NCBI GenBank assembly: GCA_019321725.1
Contig: JAGSPU010000052.1
Location: 1,736,001 to 1,800,000, forward strand
DNA: 64,000 bases
Origin: Paulownia fortunei
Taxonomy: Eukaryota; Streptophyta; Magnoliopsida; Lamiales; Paulowniaceae
Reading direction: 5' to 3'
Below, piece after piece: positions 12,001 through 26,353 of this stretch. The notes under the pieces are model-generated. The model was not told the DNA's origin. It did not search any database and worked only from the letters and a program-made list of their open reading frames with translations. The position numbers and the translations under genes were made by a program. Each line of letters opens with the position of its first letter. Position 1 is the stretch's first letter.

Positions 12001-15000
12001 TAGAAGACCAAATCCCCTGAAGTACTTCCATTCACTCCAGCCATATCAGAAGATTTCAGAGAAGAGTCGTAAACAATCTGAGCCCTTCCAGAAAGACGTG
12101 CTGTTGAAAGGCCCCTTAAAAATGCCTCAGGCAAATTGTCTTCCAGGTCAGCCTGATCAATGCCCAAACAGTGTTACTAGTTTAATTGGAAGGGCCACAA
12201 AAAAATAAATAAAATAAAATAAAACAATAAAAAAATAAAACTAACTATTGAAATATTACCTATCAAGATAGAGGATTAGAAAGCACAAATATAATACAGA
12301 TGAAAGAGTTTCCCTGAATTACAACTGGAAATCCAAACATATGAAACAAAGAAAATGCTGCTCATCATTTTCCAGAAGTGGAAGGCTTGCATCACTTCAT
12401 TATAACATGGAATTGTCAAAATGAAGACGTGATCATGTGGCCAAGATTAATAACTCAATCTTGGCACCCTGAAAGCCTCAAATGGCATATTTATTCCTTC
12501 TCAGACACACTTCATCTACTCTCGTCAAGTACTTTTAAATATGATGCCTTCTTATTCTCATTCCCAATATTCAACAGAATACCGTTAAAAGGTCCTTGAA
12601 ATTCTTACCTAATCCTCTCTCTCTGTTACATGCAAAATATCCAAGCTTTCATGATTTAAAACAATATTAAGAGGTAAATTAATTAGGATTGTATTCACCA
12701 GCACCAAAGACTCCATTTTTGCTTTCATTATGTACCAAGACTACAGAATCCATAAATCCAGTTACATGAATAAGTATTCTCATACGCCTCAAGGTAAAGA
12801 AAATTGGACCCAATAGGACTACAATATAGTTTAACTGACATGTTGGAACAGCTTTTCCCAATTTCCTGTACTCTGGAGCCAACGTTTACAAAGGGCAACA
12901 GCGAGACCAGCATTGGTCAATTGGTGGTCACCAGACAAGCTTAGTTCCTTTCCTTTTAATTTTCTACGATCAAGAGGGGCAACAACTTCCAAGGGGACCT
13001 GCAGCAAGTAATATACAAGTCAAAGAGCCTTACTTAAAACTTATGCACATACTATTTTGCCATTGGTTATATACAAGTGCCGTACAGCATTTGATGAATT
13101 TTACCATTCTATCACTTCTGAACTATGAGATTAAGTGATTCAGCCTTGGATTTAAATGTCTAGACACATGCATGCATAATGTTATGTGCTGGAAAAATAA
13201 GAATGTTAACCGGAATAAATCTGATGCTTTAGGCACATGCTTGGAGGTATATGTTGCAAAAATAATGATATTTAAACCTGAACAATACTGATGCTTTAGG
13301 TAGGACCCGCAATTCATTCAACAAACAGATTCACTAATTCACTAGAAGTCATAGAAGAATGAGGCAGAATCAGACTATGAGCTCATTTGCAAAATTTGCT
13401 CATGTGATCTATTCCAAGATCATCTAAATTTAATCATTTGACTGTCCTGAGAACAGATTGGGAAGAAAAATAATACACGATTCAAATCTTGTCACCATTT
13501 CTCAACTATTCATACTTTCAGAAAGCTAAGGGGAGATTTCAAACGATGGATGTTCAATATTCCCCATTTCAGAGAAATCTGTAGACATATATTTTATTGG
13601 GCAATGAAATGACGGCAAGTGCCAAAAGAAGATATTTGGCAATTCAAAACATATCTTGTAAATTATGAAAATAAATGTCAATATTTTGGTAATTCAAATT
13701 ATATCATGTGATTAAGAAAGTGAATGCCAATCAAATCATGGAGGGCTAATCAACTAGTGCTATTTCATCAATTAATCATAGCAAGAGCTCCTATCCTTCA
13801 AGTATAAGTAGGGGTGATCTCACAATTCTACATTCAAACAAAAGAGACATTAGAGGAGGTTTCCAAAATTCTCCTTAACTCAAATCAAGAAGATCCATGA
13901 TATTCAAAGAGGATATCAAGGTATTTGTTGCGGAGCTCCCGAAGTCATAGTGTTCAATTCGAGATTATAGTGCTAAATCGTCGAGTTAAAGTTATCAAGT
14001 GACAGATCAACTTCGAAAGAGATCAAAGTGTAAAACTCCACCTTCAAGTCATCAAAATCCAAATATCGCATTCTTGAAGTGAAGAATTAGAGGATCAAAC
14101 TAGAGATTGGATCGACAATTGATCACCAAATTAATAAATTTTCTTTTGCACTATTTTTCTTGTCTTAATATTTTTGCAAACACAATATTTACAAAATAAT
14201 TAAACAAAAATGCCTTCATATTTTGCCAGGTAGAAGTAATAAAGAAGAGATAACATAAACGTAGAAACAGAGAGCAGTTAACAGATAGCTATTTTCATTA
14301 TGTTTTCTCCTCAAGATTTGGTATGTCGTATATATAAGTTCCAAAACTTTAACAATCTGGCACAAAGTAGCATTATGGAAAAGAAAACAACGTGCAGGAA
14401 ATAAGTTTCTATGAAACAAATCATAAATACACGACAAGCCATATGATACATGAGAAACTAGTTGTAGAATATGCCCAACATAAACACCAAGATCTAAGGA
14501 AAGGTTGAGATACCATCAAATCCCTGGCCTTCTCCTGAAGAGCATCCATTGCTTCAGATAGTTGTGGTACTGTGAACGCGGGGACTTGAAGCTTCAGGAG
14601 CAGAAGAAAAATCAACCCATTTCAGAAAATACTAGAACTAGAACTGCCAATTCAAAAGTCAAAAGAACTAAGCAATAAATAATCCTTGACAAAGTTGAAC
14701 CCACACTGTTTTGGTTTCACATTAAAGGGTTTGTACCTTAAAAATTCCAGCTTTGTGAGAAGCAATCTGCCCAGTGTATCCCTGCATAACCTTCCACAAA
14801 TTAGCTGCCATCTATGCAAAAAAGATGGAAATACCAGAAAAACTAGCAGCGAGAATATGAAGTGGAGAAGAACGCACCCAATGTTTCCATATGATCCATG
14901 CCCAATGGACAAACACCACAGACAACAGGATGCTTGATCTGTTCAATTCATCACCAAAGGTTATGATCATGACATTAAGTATTTAATAAAAAAAAAAGTC

Positions 15001-15855
15001 ACTAAGTCGATATGAGCTTAGGCAGTCAAATTCACGAAGTTGACTAAGACTACGTCAAAGCAAGTAAAGATAGAAACATTACCACATTTGTTGAGTCCCT
15101 GGTCCCTCCAAGACCAACTTCTATGATAGCAACATCTACCTGCCAACACAACTCTCTGTTAAAAAAAATACAAAAATTAAACAAAAGATTTGAGTACATT
15201 GGATAAAATCTTACAAATTGGCCACAAAAGTTTGTCCTAATTATGGCAATCTTGTGAAAAGAAGATATAAGGATTAAGCAAAAAGATGTAACATTATTTG
15301 ATTAAGCTACTATTAACCAGTGGTTCAAATTAAACATATCAGATAAGGGCTTGAGGTGAAGTCAGATGATATAATTAGGTAGAATACACAAACATCTAAC
15401 CAGTGTTTGGAATATAGTCCAGATGACTAAATAAAATTAACACTCAATAACCTCTTTCTTGAGGAGTATAATTTTATACACTTCATAAAATATATATATA
15501 ATCAGCATAAATAATGGAGGATTGAGATTGTACTCATACAGAAAATATATAGCATATAGCAACAATCCCAAAAGGTGGAGCAGTCCATTCTTTGAATCTC
15601 ATATCTGAATGTGAATTATAACTCTTAAAAGATTTAGCAAAAAAAATTTATGCAAGAGTAAAAAACTTTTCACACGTTAATGTTACAAGCAGATTTCTGA
15701 GTAATTAAGAACATATAATTTGACTTAAATTGCAAATTTGGTAAGAAAGTGTAGTATAATCAAATTACAACTGTTCTTCTCTATTTTCACCAATCAACAC
15801 GCCTAAGATTTAGTTAAACTATAGCTACAGTTCAGTTGTTTGTGTAGTGTCTGTC

Positions 15856-15896
<41 letters not shown>

Positions 15897-18800
15897 TAGA
15901 GAGAGGACATCAATACCCTACCTTTTCACATGCAAAAATTTTAAAGGCCAATACAGTGAGGAACTGGAAAAGTGGAGGCATAGGCAAATCATCAGTGACA
16001 TTCTCCTGTTAATATAAATTTCCATGATTAGGCAATTAAATAGCTGAAAATTACAATACACTGTAAACCAAGCAAAATTCGAACTTTAAGAGAATTGTTA
16101 GGATTATAGGACCTCCAGATTTAAAGAGTATAACACCTTTCTTCAAAGTTTCATTTCTATTTCAAACACTTATAAAGTGAAAAATCTTAACTCCCAGCTT
16201 AAGACAGTGATCCAGCAAGGGAAAAAAGATGATGAAAATGAATCAAATCATTTTTATAGTTTTAGCTAGTCCATTTTACATCCAGTGAAATCCAACCATC
16301 TTTTGACATGGTATATTATATACCTTACCATTTGTCTCCCTTGATATGTTTAACAAATTAATAAAATTCTTAACTCCCAGCTTAAGACCAGTGATCCAGC
16401 AAGGGAAAAAAGATGATGAAAATGAATCAATCATTTTTATAGTTTTTAGCTAGTCCATTTTACATCCAATGAAATCCAACCATCTTTTGGCATGGTATAT
16501 TATATACCTTACCATTTGTCTCCCTTGATATGTTGACAAATTACTAAAATTCAACTATTTGGCTCAGGAATCAGGTTACCAGGTCTCCCATGGAGGGGGA
16601 ACAGCACAAGGAGATACAATCATTAAAACAGAGACAACCTGGAAATGCAACTTATTTTTTACTGGGGAACAGGAGAGCTCAAATCAGAAGATCAAAATCA
16701 CCATATTTTAGAAAGAAAAACTGAAAAAAATGGAAGAGAACTAAGTTTATTAGTATACCTTCAGCTGATGCCAACATTCCCAAAAATAATGTAGAAATTT
16801 TTCTTCCGATATATCCAACCTATGAGCCAGAGAGAAGAGAATAAGGAAACACAACAGATAATGATCTCAAATGATACATAGATATCTACAATCACGAAGA
16901 AAGAGAATTACACAAAAGAGTTTGCATTATACGCTTTGTGTATATTTTTTTATTCGGATGTCATATATATATCCTACCCCAAGCCCAGGTTTTGACTACC
17001 CCGCTAGGACAATTGTCAACTGAAGTGCAAGTTACCTGACTAATGTCTCAAGGCAATAATTTCTACAAAAGCAAATTCGACATCTAAATTGTTGCATGGA
17101 ACCTTCATGAATCAATGTCTCAGGGAATGTTTGATTTTGTTTTGGGTGTTTTGGGGAAAGTATTTGGGGAGAATGAGTTTTGATGTGATGTATTGGAAAA
17201 TGTGATCTATTATTAAAATATATATAAGAGAACGTGATCTATGTTTGGTTTCATTTTGGGAGAAAAAATTGGGTAGAGTTTTATTTTGGCAAAACAAAAC
17301 CAAACATAGCCTCAGTATCTGAATGTAATTAATGGTGTGTCCTTTAGCATTGTTAATTCTATCCTTAAGATATGGGAGTATCCTACCCCGATATTTCTTC
17401 AGAAGAGAACTCAGCAAGATGACTGATGCTATCATTACTTGAGGTGTTTAATGAGTCTTAACGACATTGGATCCAAGCCAAGTTTTCTATTATGTCCAAA
17501 AATTTTGAAGTCATATTTTTCAAAAAATCTTCCTAGACTTCCTGGATGTAGATTTAACAAAATTTATCTAAAATGGTAATGACAAAAATTAGAATTAGCT
17601 ATGTCAAGAAGTAAAAATTAAGGGAAACAGACGAAGAAGAGATAAACGGTTCGGCATTTTCATAATTTGGTTGATGGTCTAACAGGCAGCCTTATTGTTA
17701 ACTAACAAGAGGGGCATTTGTGCAATTAAATAGTATTTCAAGAAGGAAGGTCGATGTAATTTGAGACTAAAGCCAGAAGATACAGCAAAGTGGAGAAAAG
17801 GTTTACAATATTCATCTTCATACTAAAATACTGATGATCAGCATGGTTTACAAATATTTAAGTGAAACTCATCTTGACCAAATAATTAATTATTACACCC
17901 TAGGAGGGATGTATACTACCAGTGTCGTTCCGTGCATTCAAAGGTTTAGCTCCAACTACTACAAGAAAGATGATACTCTTTTCTGCCATTTCAATTTCAA
18001 TAGGGCCGAAAAAGTTCGAAGGCCTTCTAAAGAATTGCAATCCCTCCTCAATTCATCTCCCTCCACCCCAAACCCCACCACCCCCGTTCCCCCAGTTACT
18101 TACTTGTCAAGGGCAATATAATTGATATACAAGCATTTAAATGCTAACCCATCTAGACGAAATCTTTCTCTCACATCAATTAAGTGCGGAGAAGTAAATA
18201 GTCCAGTTCTGAGTCCACACTCTCTCAGAATTGCCTCACAAAATGTGCATGTTGAACCCTGAAATATGAAAGGTGAGTGGAACTTAAAGAGGGAAGAGAG
18301 GGTGAGAAAAGAGAAAAAGAAAAATCACAAATCTTTCTGTTTTTTGGAAAATAAAGCAAGCAAGAAAAAACACAAAATCCATTCTTTTATTTTAAACATG
18401 TCATTTCTCTAAATGATGTTGAATCCTTTATTCAACAATAATTGCTTCAAAGAATTCTCAATCCTCTTCTTATTAATATCACTCCCAACAAAACAGAAAT
18501 AAATCACAAGCCAGTTGGACCTCAAAAACTAGTTTGATATGTAACTATTAATAATTTCCAAATGTATAATATAGAATAATTTCATTGAGTTTCCAACCAT
18601 GGTATTCCTTTTATCAACAGAATCCAAAGCAAAAGAATGTTGCAGTCAAAATTTCAATTCACATGAACAGAAACAGATCCATCTTCCTCTGAATTCCAAA
18701 AATTCTGATGGAACTTACTGAAGGTCCCCAAAATGCAGCAACTTTGAGGAACCAATAACAGAGTAAGTGATGTTCCATTAATTCATCCTGACTAAGGGAT

Positions 18801-20714
18801 TAACTGAAACCAAATTCAGAAAATCCTTTTAAGTATTGTGTGATATCGCTTAAAAATAAAAGTCACTAATTAATACTTGTCAATGAAAAGTTTCATTCAG
18901 GCAAAAAGGAATAAAACTTGATTTTAATTAAAGTTGTCAAGCAAATAAATATCTCACAACGATAACATTAATACCTTTCCTTTAGTTCCAGCAACATGAA
19001 TAATTTTAAGTCCAGCTATAAGTTCTTCCAAACCCAAAATCTGCCAAGACAACATGCATTTATTTGTCACTTCTAGGCAATTCCATGACATGTGTGTGTA
19101 ATTTCTCAGTCAAAATAATCATCAAGTCTAACATCCTACAAATTCATCCACAATAACATACAAAATATAAAAGTTTGCCATGATGCCTTTGTCAAAATTC
19201 ATAATATTACCATGGCTGAAAGTGTATAAAGTAAAATAAGTGTATTTGAGTTACAACTCAAATACTAAAAAGTCTCAATTATGCATGGCCACTAAATGCA
19301 GGAATCCAGGCAGGAAATGTAAAAGCAACCAGATCTTGTCTGAAGAAGGGGTCAGGAATTGAAAGGGAAAAAGATGTATCACCAATTGTAACTCCTATTT
19401 TGTTTCATGGCAAAACACAAAACCAGGAGCACATAGTAAAAGTTAATTGTAAAGCATTTAAATTGTTCGTAAAAACTTTGGTAGGATGTTAACCAAATTG
19501 AGAATTGTAGGTTCCATGCAGATGCAGATTAGTCTGGAAGTCAAAATTTGAGACCACATCCATCCAAGAACTTAAAAATAGCATTAAGATTTTGAAATGG
19601 ATGGGTTAGAATTCATGTTCAATTGACGCTAGAAGAACTCCCTTAATATAAAGGAACCTTGGGGTAGGAAATTTGGTCCCTTAGGGCATGCAATCCTAAT
19701 TTACATGAAGAAAAAAAAACAAGCCTTCTATTGATGAGAATGAAAAAGTTAGGTATCGGCTGCCTACTCAGCTTAGAGTTTAAAGACCACAAAATCAAGT
19801 CCTCAAGTTTTTCGTTAGTTAATGCTAACAAACTCAAAGAAATGACAAAACAGTCCGAACTAACGCAAGAAAAGTGTATCTGAAAATATTTGAATTCAGA
19901 TAAATGCTTGCAGACAGTAACAAAAGATATAGATTTCACTCTAAGAGACAAAATAACTATGCAACATGTGGAAAGAGGCATAATATGTCACCTAAAGCAT
20001 TATGTAAAATATTCTCAAATACTTCTAAAGTTCTTATATGCAAGATCTTTTATTTTCAAAAAGTAGAATCAAATTGATGTTCAAACCCATAAAATGCAAG
20101 GTCGTGCATCGTTTTGCAGTTGCATAACACAAAAGTTACAGAAAAAATAGTCTCCACCATGTTACCTTAATATACATCAACATCCTGTCCAATTTATTGT
20201 ATTTATCACTTATTGCTGATCTATCTCCTCGTTTTTTGCTAGTAATGAGGGATGAAAGTGCCGCCATCGCAGTATCATATGTGGATGGAAGATGTAAATT
20301 GTGTGTATTTTCTTCAATCATCGTGTTGTTCGCCATTGGTTCCAGAACCTGAGATGAAAGCTTCTTATCTTTGAAACCTAAAATATTAAGAGAGAGAACT
20401 TGAGAACTCTTGATGAGCTAAAATTATACAAGTATCAACTAAGATCTTTCATTAACTTTGATTTCAGGACCCACTTAAGATTTTCTAACTATATACAACA
20501 AAGAGAAGTGCATGTAAGCATTCAGCATACCTTTATGCCCTATTGGTACTTGAGAGTGCAGTCTTTTGGTTCCAGTTAGATCAACTGCATTCAAGCAAGC
20601 AGGCAAACGCGAAGCTTCCCATGTCAATTTACAGGGAAATAGGCGTTCTCTTTGATAGAAGCCTGAAATCTGAACTAATTCCGGCCTCAGGAAAAGGTTT
20701 TTATATTTGAGCAT
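9074..20714 (-). CDS. FPGS: Folylpolyglutamate synthase
   Basis: Adds glutamate residues to tetrahydrofolates in an ATP-dependent reaction that retains folate cofactors in the cell and its organelles. Sixteen coding exons: 20531-20714, 20166-20377, 18975-19040, 18149-18258, 16759-16819, 15922-16005, 15083-15139, 14878-14938, 14737-14781, 14514-14591, 12840-12998, 11823-12152, 11589-11667, 10933-11088, 9600-9790, 9074-9133. Key blocks are the P-loop [12 protein letters not shown] (near residue 146), [88 protein letters not shown] and the C-terminal [14 protein letters not shown]. The length is about 644 residues. The first 40 residues are basic and hydrophobic, suggesting an organelle presequence. 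Frame is continuous except in exon 14737-14781, which needs two more G's to give the family motif [15 protein letters not shown]. Upstream DNA supports a 5'UTR exon near 22432-22515. Confidence 0.93.
13580..14193. mobile_element. Probable solo LTR inside an FPGS intron
   Basis: About 614 bases beginning TGTAGACA and ending ATTTACA, so the ends are short inverted TGTA/TACA termini. The flanks AAATC and AAATA look like a five-base target duplication with one change. A TATA-like stretch (AAGTATAAGTAGGGG) lies near the middle, as in LTR promoters. It sits between the coding exons at 12840 and 14514. No gag-pol or primer-binding site is seen nearby. Confidence 0.45.
15849..15905. repeat. Compound TG/AG microsatellite
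   Basis: A run of about ten TG units passes directly into about fifteen AG units within an FPGS intron. It is a likely length-polymorphic site. Confidence 0.9.
16185..16551. repeat. 184-bp tandem duplication in an FPGS intron
   Basis: Two head-to-tail copies start at TCTTAACTCCCAGCTTAAGA (16185 and 16369). They differ by a few substitutions and several one-base length changes in short runs (for example GACAGTG against GACCAGTG, AGTTTTAG against AGTTTTTAG). The duplication is therefore recent, or the length differences are sequence errors. Confidence 0.9.
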
Positions 20715-22515
20715 AGGTCAATCGAATTCTGAGAAACCACAAGCTTCCAATTAGTAAAACTGCATGAACATTGTTTCTTGAAGTCTGAACTAAATGAGAA
20801 AACTGCTCTTTACTTAGTGAATATATTTTATGTAATATCATAGCCTTGACTAACATGTGAGGAAAATGTTTTTTTTCCGGTCACATCAGGCGCAATACTT
20901 CTATTAAAGCCTATATTGCAACTTCAAAAAATACATAGATAGAGAGGCTTCCCCACCTACTACAGCCGCTCAAGCAGGGTTTGGCAACTTAAATATGGTA
21001 AAAATATGATTTTAAGGAAATGTCAAATTTTCATATAATTCAGATAAAAAGAAAAAAAAAATCTTTCTTTTTCACACAGTATCATATAATCCTCTTTCAT
21101 TCTTACTCATAAATAAATAAGCATGGACATGTATGCCCCACAGGATTTATATTCTACTCCACCTTAGGGATAGAAGGAAATAGTCACAAGCTAAACATCA
21201 TTGGGCAATGGAGAACAGCCGAAACAATGGGATATGCTGATTCAATAAAATCTCTTTAGGCGAAAGATCCTACTTAAAGGTCCCTGAATAAAGCCAAAGA
21301 GATAATTAGATTAAATAAAAAAAAATTACGAACAAGAACATTAAGTGACTCCTTATGCACTCTTTCAACCTAATTCAGAGATATAAATGCATAAGCATGG
21401 GCTGATCAACTGTACTTTTGTAAATTTTCAAACAAAACCTCCATATATATAGTCAGGGTGTCTAGAGCCAACAATTTCCCCAATAGATCATATGATTCTA
21501 AACATTTTTCAACTCTTCCCCTGGCGCACAACGGAAAAAAAAAAAAAAAAAGAAAAAAAATTGAAAATGGGAAACAAGGCTGTCTTGAAATTCCATGTCA
21601 AAGAAAATTCTTAAAGCCTTTCTTTGTTATTTCACTTCTCTCTTTTGTTCTATGGCAACTCATCATGTTCATAGCTTCGGTCACAAAAAATATCAATTGT
21701 GTTCACATATGCTACCCATTGACCCATGGCTTTACCTTTCTTCTTGTTTGACACACATACCAGAAGGTTTTTATTAGATTTTGAAAAGGTCTAATCCAGA
21801 CTTTAGGCTCAAACTTTATTGAAACACATGCCTAGTCCCATGTGAAAATGCATACACAATATCAACATTCTGTGTGGTCTAAATTAGGCAGTCCCAAGAA
21901 GAAGGGATATAAAACGGATCTATGGGCTCATGTTCAACTGCCAATTTATAAGTAAATCTCTTCATCAACCCCTCAAATCGCTGCTCCACCTTCCGAATCC
22001 TCTCTCCCAAATCAAGGACGAACTCTTCATGAATCTTATCCCATTTCAAGACTGAAAAGCAATCTAACGACTGAGAAGAAAGATCTCTACTTGGAACATG
22101 CCCTCTATTAGTTTACAAGTTCAAAAGGCAACAATATAAGCACATACATAAAAATTTCACAATCTAACATCCAATCAAAATAAAATCAGAAATCGAACAT
22201 CAGATGCACGGAAAGATGTGTCGTGTGTACATGTTCAGAATTCGAATTCTCATTACATCTCGATTCTTCAAAAATCTTGATTCTTGGTAACCAATAAAAA
22301 GAACACAACATGAACAAATTCTAGTCACTTATCAATCATACTGCAATCAATGAAAAATCAGTACAAAAAAAGAAGCATACTGAAGCAAAGAGAGACTCTG
22401 TGTGTGTGAATTTTTTTATGCAGTAACTTACTTTAGAGTCGCCATATTTCTTTCTTACAAAGCAAAACTGATTTTAAGGTTCATCACACAGTGAGTGTGT
22501 GTGTATTAATGTCCC
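20715..22515 (-). other. FPGS 5'UTR: leader exon, long intron and leader tail
   Basis: The first coding exon can be extended to an acceptor at 20729 (GGTTTCTCAG), 14 bases before the ATG. A strong donor (TCTAAA then GTAAGT) at 22431 ends a probable leader exon that begins near 22515. This implies a 5'UTR intron of about 1.7 kb. Such leader introns often raise expression in plants; here that role is inference. Confidence 0.5.
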
Positions 22516-22546
22516 CTCAATATGTGGTTATGGGGCCAACGGCAAT

Positions 22547-22554
22547 TTTTATAG
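22547..22554 (-). promoter_or_regulatory. TATA box of the FPGS gene
   Basis: CTATAAAA on the minus strand, about 30 bases before the inferred leader exon, in a locally GC-richer stretch. Confidence 0.45.
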
Positions 22555-22555
22555 T

Positions 22556-25500
22556 GGCGGCTGAGCGGAGTTCGAATTACAGTTTTGCCCTTGGCATTGT
22601 ATTCTACTATTAGAGTTTTTTAGGGTTACACAGGTGGGACAGATTCCTTTTTATTTCATTTTTTTATTTGAATTGATTTGATTTACATTAACTTGAATTT
22701 ATTCTTGGTATAATGCATAAATCTCCCTACATTCCATTTTTGAATTTGCATGAAATTTTATGTGAAAGTTTGAATTTTGGATATTTTTATATATTTTGAT
22801 TTCAAAAATATTTGTAGTAGGCTTATGCTTAGAAAATATAGTTTTTAAAAAAAATTATCATTTCATTTCGAGATTATATATTGTTTCTAGACATCTAAAT
22901 AATAAAATATGAAATCGAGAGTGTAATAACAGGTCGTTCGTATTTTTCTTATAATTTTTTTTTTTCATGAGAATATTATTGGGTTCGCTATAATTGTAGA
23001 GATATACGTAGCGAAAAATTTAAATTTTATCAAACATAAATTTAACTCATTTGATTCGAAAGCGATTTTAATAATCACGCTTATTCAAATGAATATATAA
23101 ATAAATATAAAATCGGATTATACCTTTCGTGCACTCCGATTGTTGTAGGGAATGGCGCAATCAATTATTTATCATGGACTATCAGAACTCGTATGGATCC
23201 AAGTGTTTCCCCTCTATCATTTCCACAATACGAAAGAGCAACACCAATCAAAAAATTCGCTAGTATCCTTTTAATTGTTTTCTAATATAGAATCGGAGTA
23301 AATTTTCAAAAATAATAAACATTGATTTTTTAAGTTATTGAAACAATAATATGAAATGAATAATAAGAAACTGATTTTCTTTTAAAAAACAAGAAAATCA
23401 AGATTATAAGAAAATATTTTTCTTTTTCTTTCTTTTCTTGGAGAGAAAAATAGAAGATTTAAACAAAATAATTTTTGCTTAAATTTCCTAAATTATTTAT
23501 TGTAATTTTCATCATCATCATATATATGAATGAAAATTTACTTATTCTCCAACTCTTTGAGAGTTTGACAATTTTAAACTATTTCAACGTCTTTTCTTAT
23601 CTTAAAAGGATTCTAAATCTTTCAAAAACTCTTCTCTTTTCTCACTCCTATTGTATATGGGCTAATTTAAAACTACTTTAATCATCAAAATTATCTACAT
23701 ATATTGTTGATATTAATTTTAATTTTTCAAATAATATCAAGATAGAGATTATATATATATATATCATATATATACTATAATTATATTTATATATAAATTA
23801 AATTTTAATGACCTATTTTATCCCATAAAATTGATCACTATATTTATTTATCTATAAATGTGTTAATTAAATAAATATATTTATTTAATTTATTCTCTTT
23901 ATATTTTAGTGGGGTTCTTAAGTGATCCACATTAATTTTGGGATTGGACTCAAAAATCTAAATCAATCCAATTAATTAATTTAATTTACTCTAATTGGCT
24001 TCCTAATTAAATTAAGTCCAATTAAATAATTCAATTACTTAATTGAATAATTTAATTTGATAATTAAATTAAATAGAATTCTTATTTAATTAACACAACT
24101 GTATTAATTAATTAATTTTCAAATCATTGGATAAATTTTAAAATTTAGAAAAATTACTTTTCATAAATATGTGTGACCCTCTTAGGTTCACTACTAAACT
24201 AGTAGTGGGTTTGCAAACTTACAAATAACAATTATTCAAATTAATTAATTCACTTGAAATCAACTTATTAATTTCAAAAACATCATTATTCATGAAAACA
24301 CCTACCAAGTATTCATGGCAAACTAGTTTTACGTGAAATAGTGAGTAAATCTATTTCAGTTGCGAGTATCATACACATACGGTCATTTCAATAACTAATC
24401 TCCTGATTGAATTTAGGGTATGGATTATAAGTTGAAACCCTAAATGATTCAATAACTGTGATTTCATTTCAAGTTTCAATAATTTTTGATGAATCACGAT
24501 TCATCATATCTTGATCAAGCCCTTTGAATCACGAACTATAAAAACACAGGAGATTCGTTATTTAAAAAAATAAATGCTGAATTCTATGTTAACCACTGAC
24601 AAAACTCCATACACATCAGTGCAACACCCAACATACCCCCTTTATGATTATCAAGCAATCAAAAGATATATCAAAGTGTTGTAGGATGCACACAAGGCTA
24701 TCATCGTACCTCAAGTCCGATAACTAGTCGTGTACTATCGCAATACAGAATTCTTATTTTGACAGCAAAACCTCCACTTAAGAATTTTTTGTGGATTATG
24801 TTCAGTGTACTTGTTCCCTAATAAGCACCCACATACATGCATTTGCGTCTCTACGCTAATACTAATAGAATGTGACATTCTCGTCTCACGAGCATGTATC
24901 ATATGTGCGAGTCTAATTGAGTTATTTGATACCCCATTTCAAAAATATCTTGACTCGCAATTTATTTAAAACCAAATTTTAGAAACATGTTATATGATAG
25001 GCATCATATGCGCAACCATACCCATACTTAAATTTTGTTTAAAAACTTTATTTAATGTGTAGAAATAAAATATAAAAAATATTTTTTTATTAATATGATT
25101 CTTAATAAAATTATTTTTATAAAAATAAAAGAGTATAATACACAACATCCAATTGAGGCGTTGGACATCTTATTCTAGCAGATATAATAATGAAATTACA
25201 ATTAAGCAACAATCATATATCTATTGTGCGTGATGACATAGTTTACACAAGCATAATCAATGCCTGATCATACTGAATTTGAAACAAATTCACATAATAC
25301 TAACACAAGTCTATTTAGCTGCAAATTAAAGTTCTATAATTAAGAGATTTAATTTGAGTTAAAGTCCAACCAAATTGTGTAAATTACTCTACTTTCATAA
25401 TAGTTTATGTTTTTAGAAGTATATTTTGATTTAGAATTATCGATTATACTTAAATAATTTTTGATATTTTAAGTAAAAAAAAAAAATGAAATGCAATAAA

Positions 25501-26353
25501 TGAAGATGGGGTTCAAACTGCCCAACACATATATAACATTTGATTTGCCACAACACCCGACCAAAAGTTGCTCTCTTCTTTCAATTTTTGGTCGGCTGTC
25601 TTTCAGATATTTAAAAACTCATTTCAAATGAACTTTTAAATATAAAAATTCATTTGTAAAAAATTTATATTTGATAATTATTTTTTAATAAATTTTTAAA
25701 ATAAGTTACTTTTTTAAAAGTTCATTTTAAATAATTGCAAAATTGTGACTTTTGAATTTCTTTTCTTTCACTTCTACTAAATGGGCGTTAAAATATATTT
25801 CTACCAAACACTTAACAATACTTATAAATACTTTTTTAAAAAATTCATATTAAAAAATTCATTTTATAGATAAATTTTCATTTTAAAAGTACTCTCAACC
25901 ATGCAATTAATTATTTGCATGTGCTTATCTCTTCTTCTTTGGTTATATAGGTTATTCCCTTTCATTCATTTTTCTTTCTTCCTTTATAACTTCTCATGGA
26001 TTGTGAAACTACTACAGTTTGTCCCTTCAAACTAGTTTGCGAGCTAATTCTACCGGCAAAAAGAAATTGAGTATTGCCCTAAGAGGTTGATTTTTAGGTG
26101 TTGTTCCATGTTTTTACTTTCAGTCTACACAAAAATTAAGAAAGAAATAATGAAATAAATTAGGCAGGAAGAAAGCACTACCAAATAACTGATAAAAATT
26201 GAGAAACAATACTACATTTCATGAACTAGTTTATCAGCCATGGTGATTCCTGTTCAACAATGTGCCATCAACAATCCAAACAGGAGTTCGTGCCTACAAA
26301 TTAAAAAAAAATTGCCAGCATGATTCTGGACAGGAATTAACATGCTAAGCTGG
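22556..26353. other. AT-rich intergenic DNA between FPGS and PrfB3
   Basis: No gene recognised. The DNA is strongly AT-rich with TA/TTAATT repeats (23740-23900, 23940-24120). Scattered near-repeats of AAAATTCATTT and its complement at 25620-25890 may be an old MITE, but no clean terminal inverted repeat could be set. Short open frames here have no family features. Confidence 0.5.

Noticed and set aside
14652..14937. Open frames on both strands within FPGS
   Set aside because: They overlap genuine FPGS exons in other frames; the exon frames carry the motifs.
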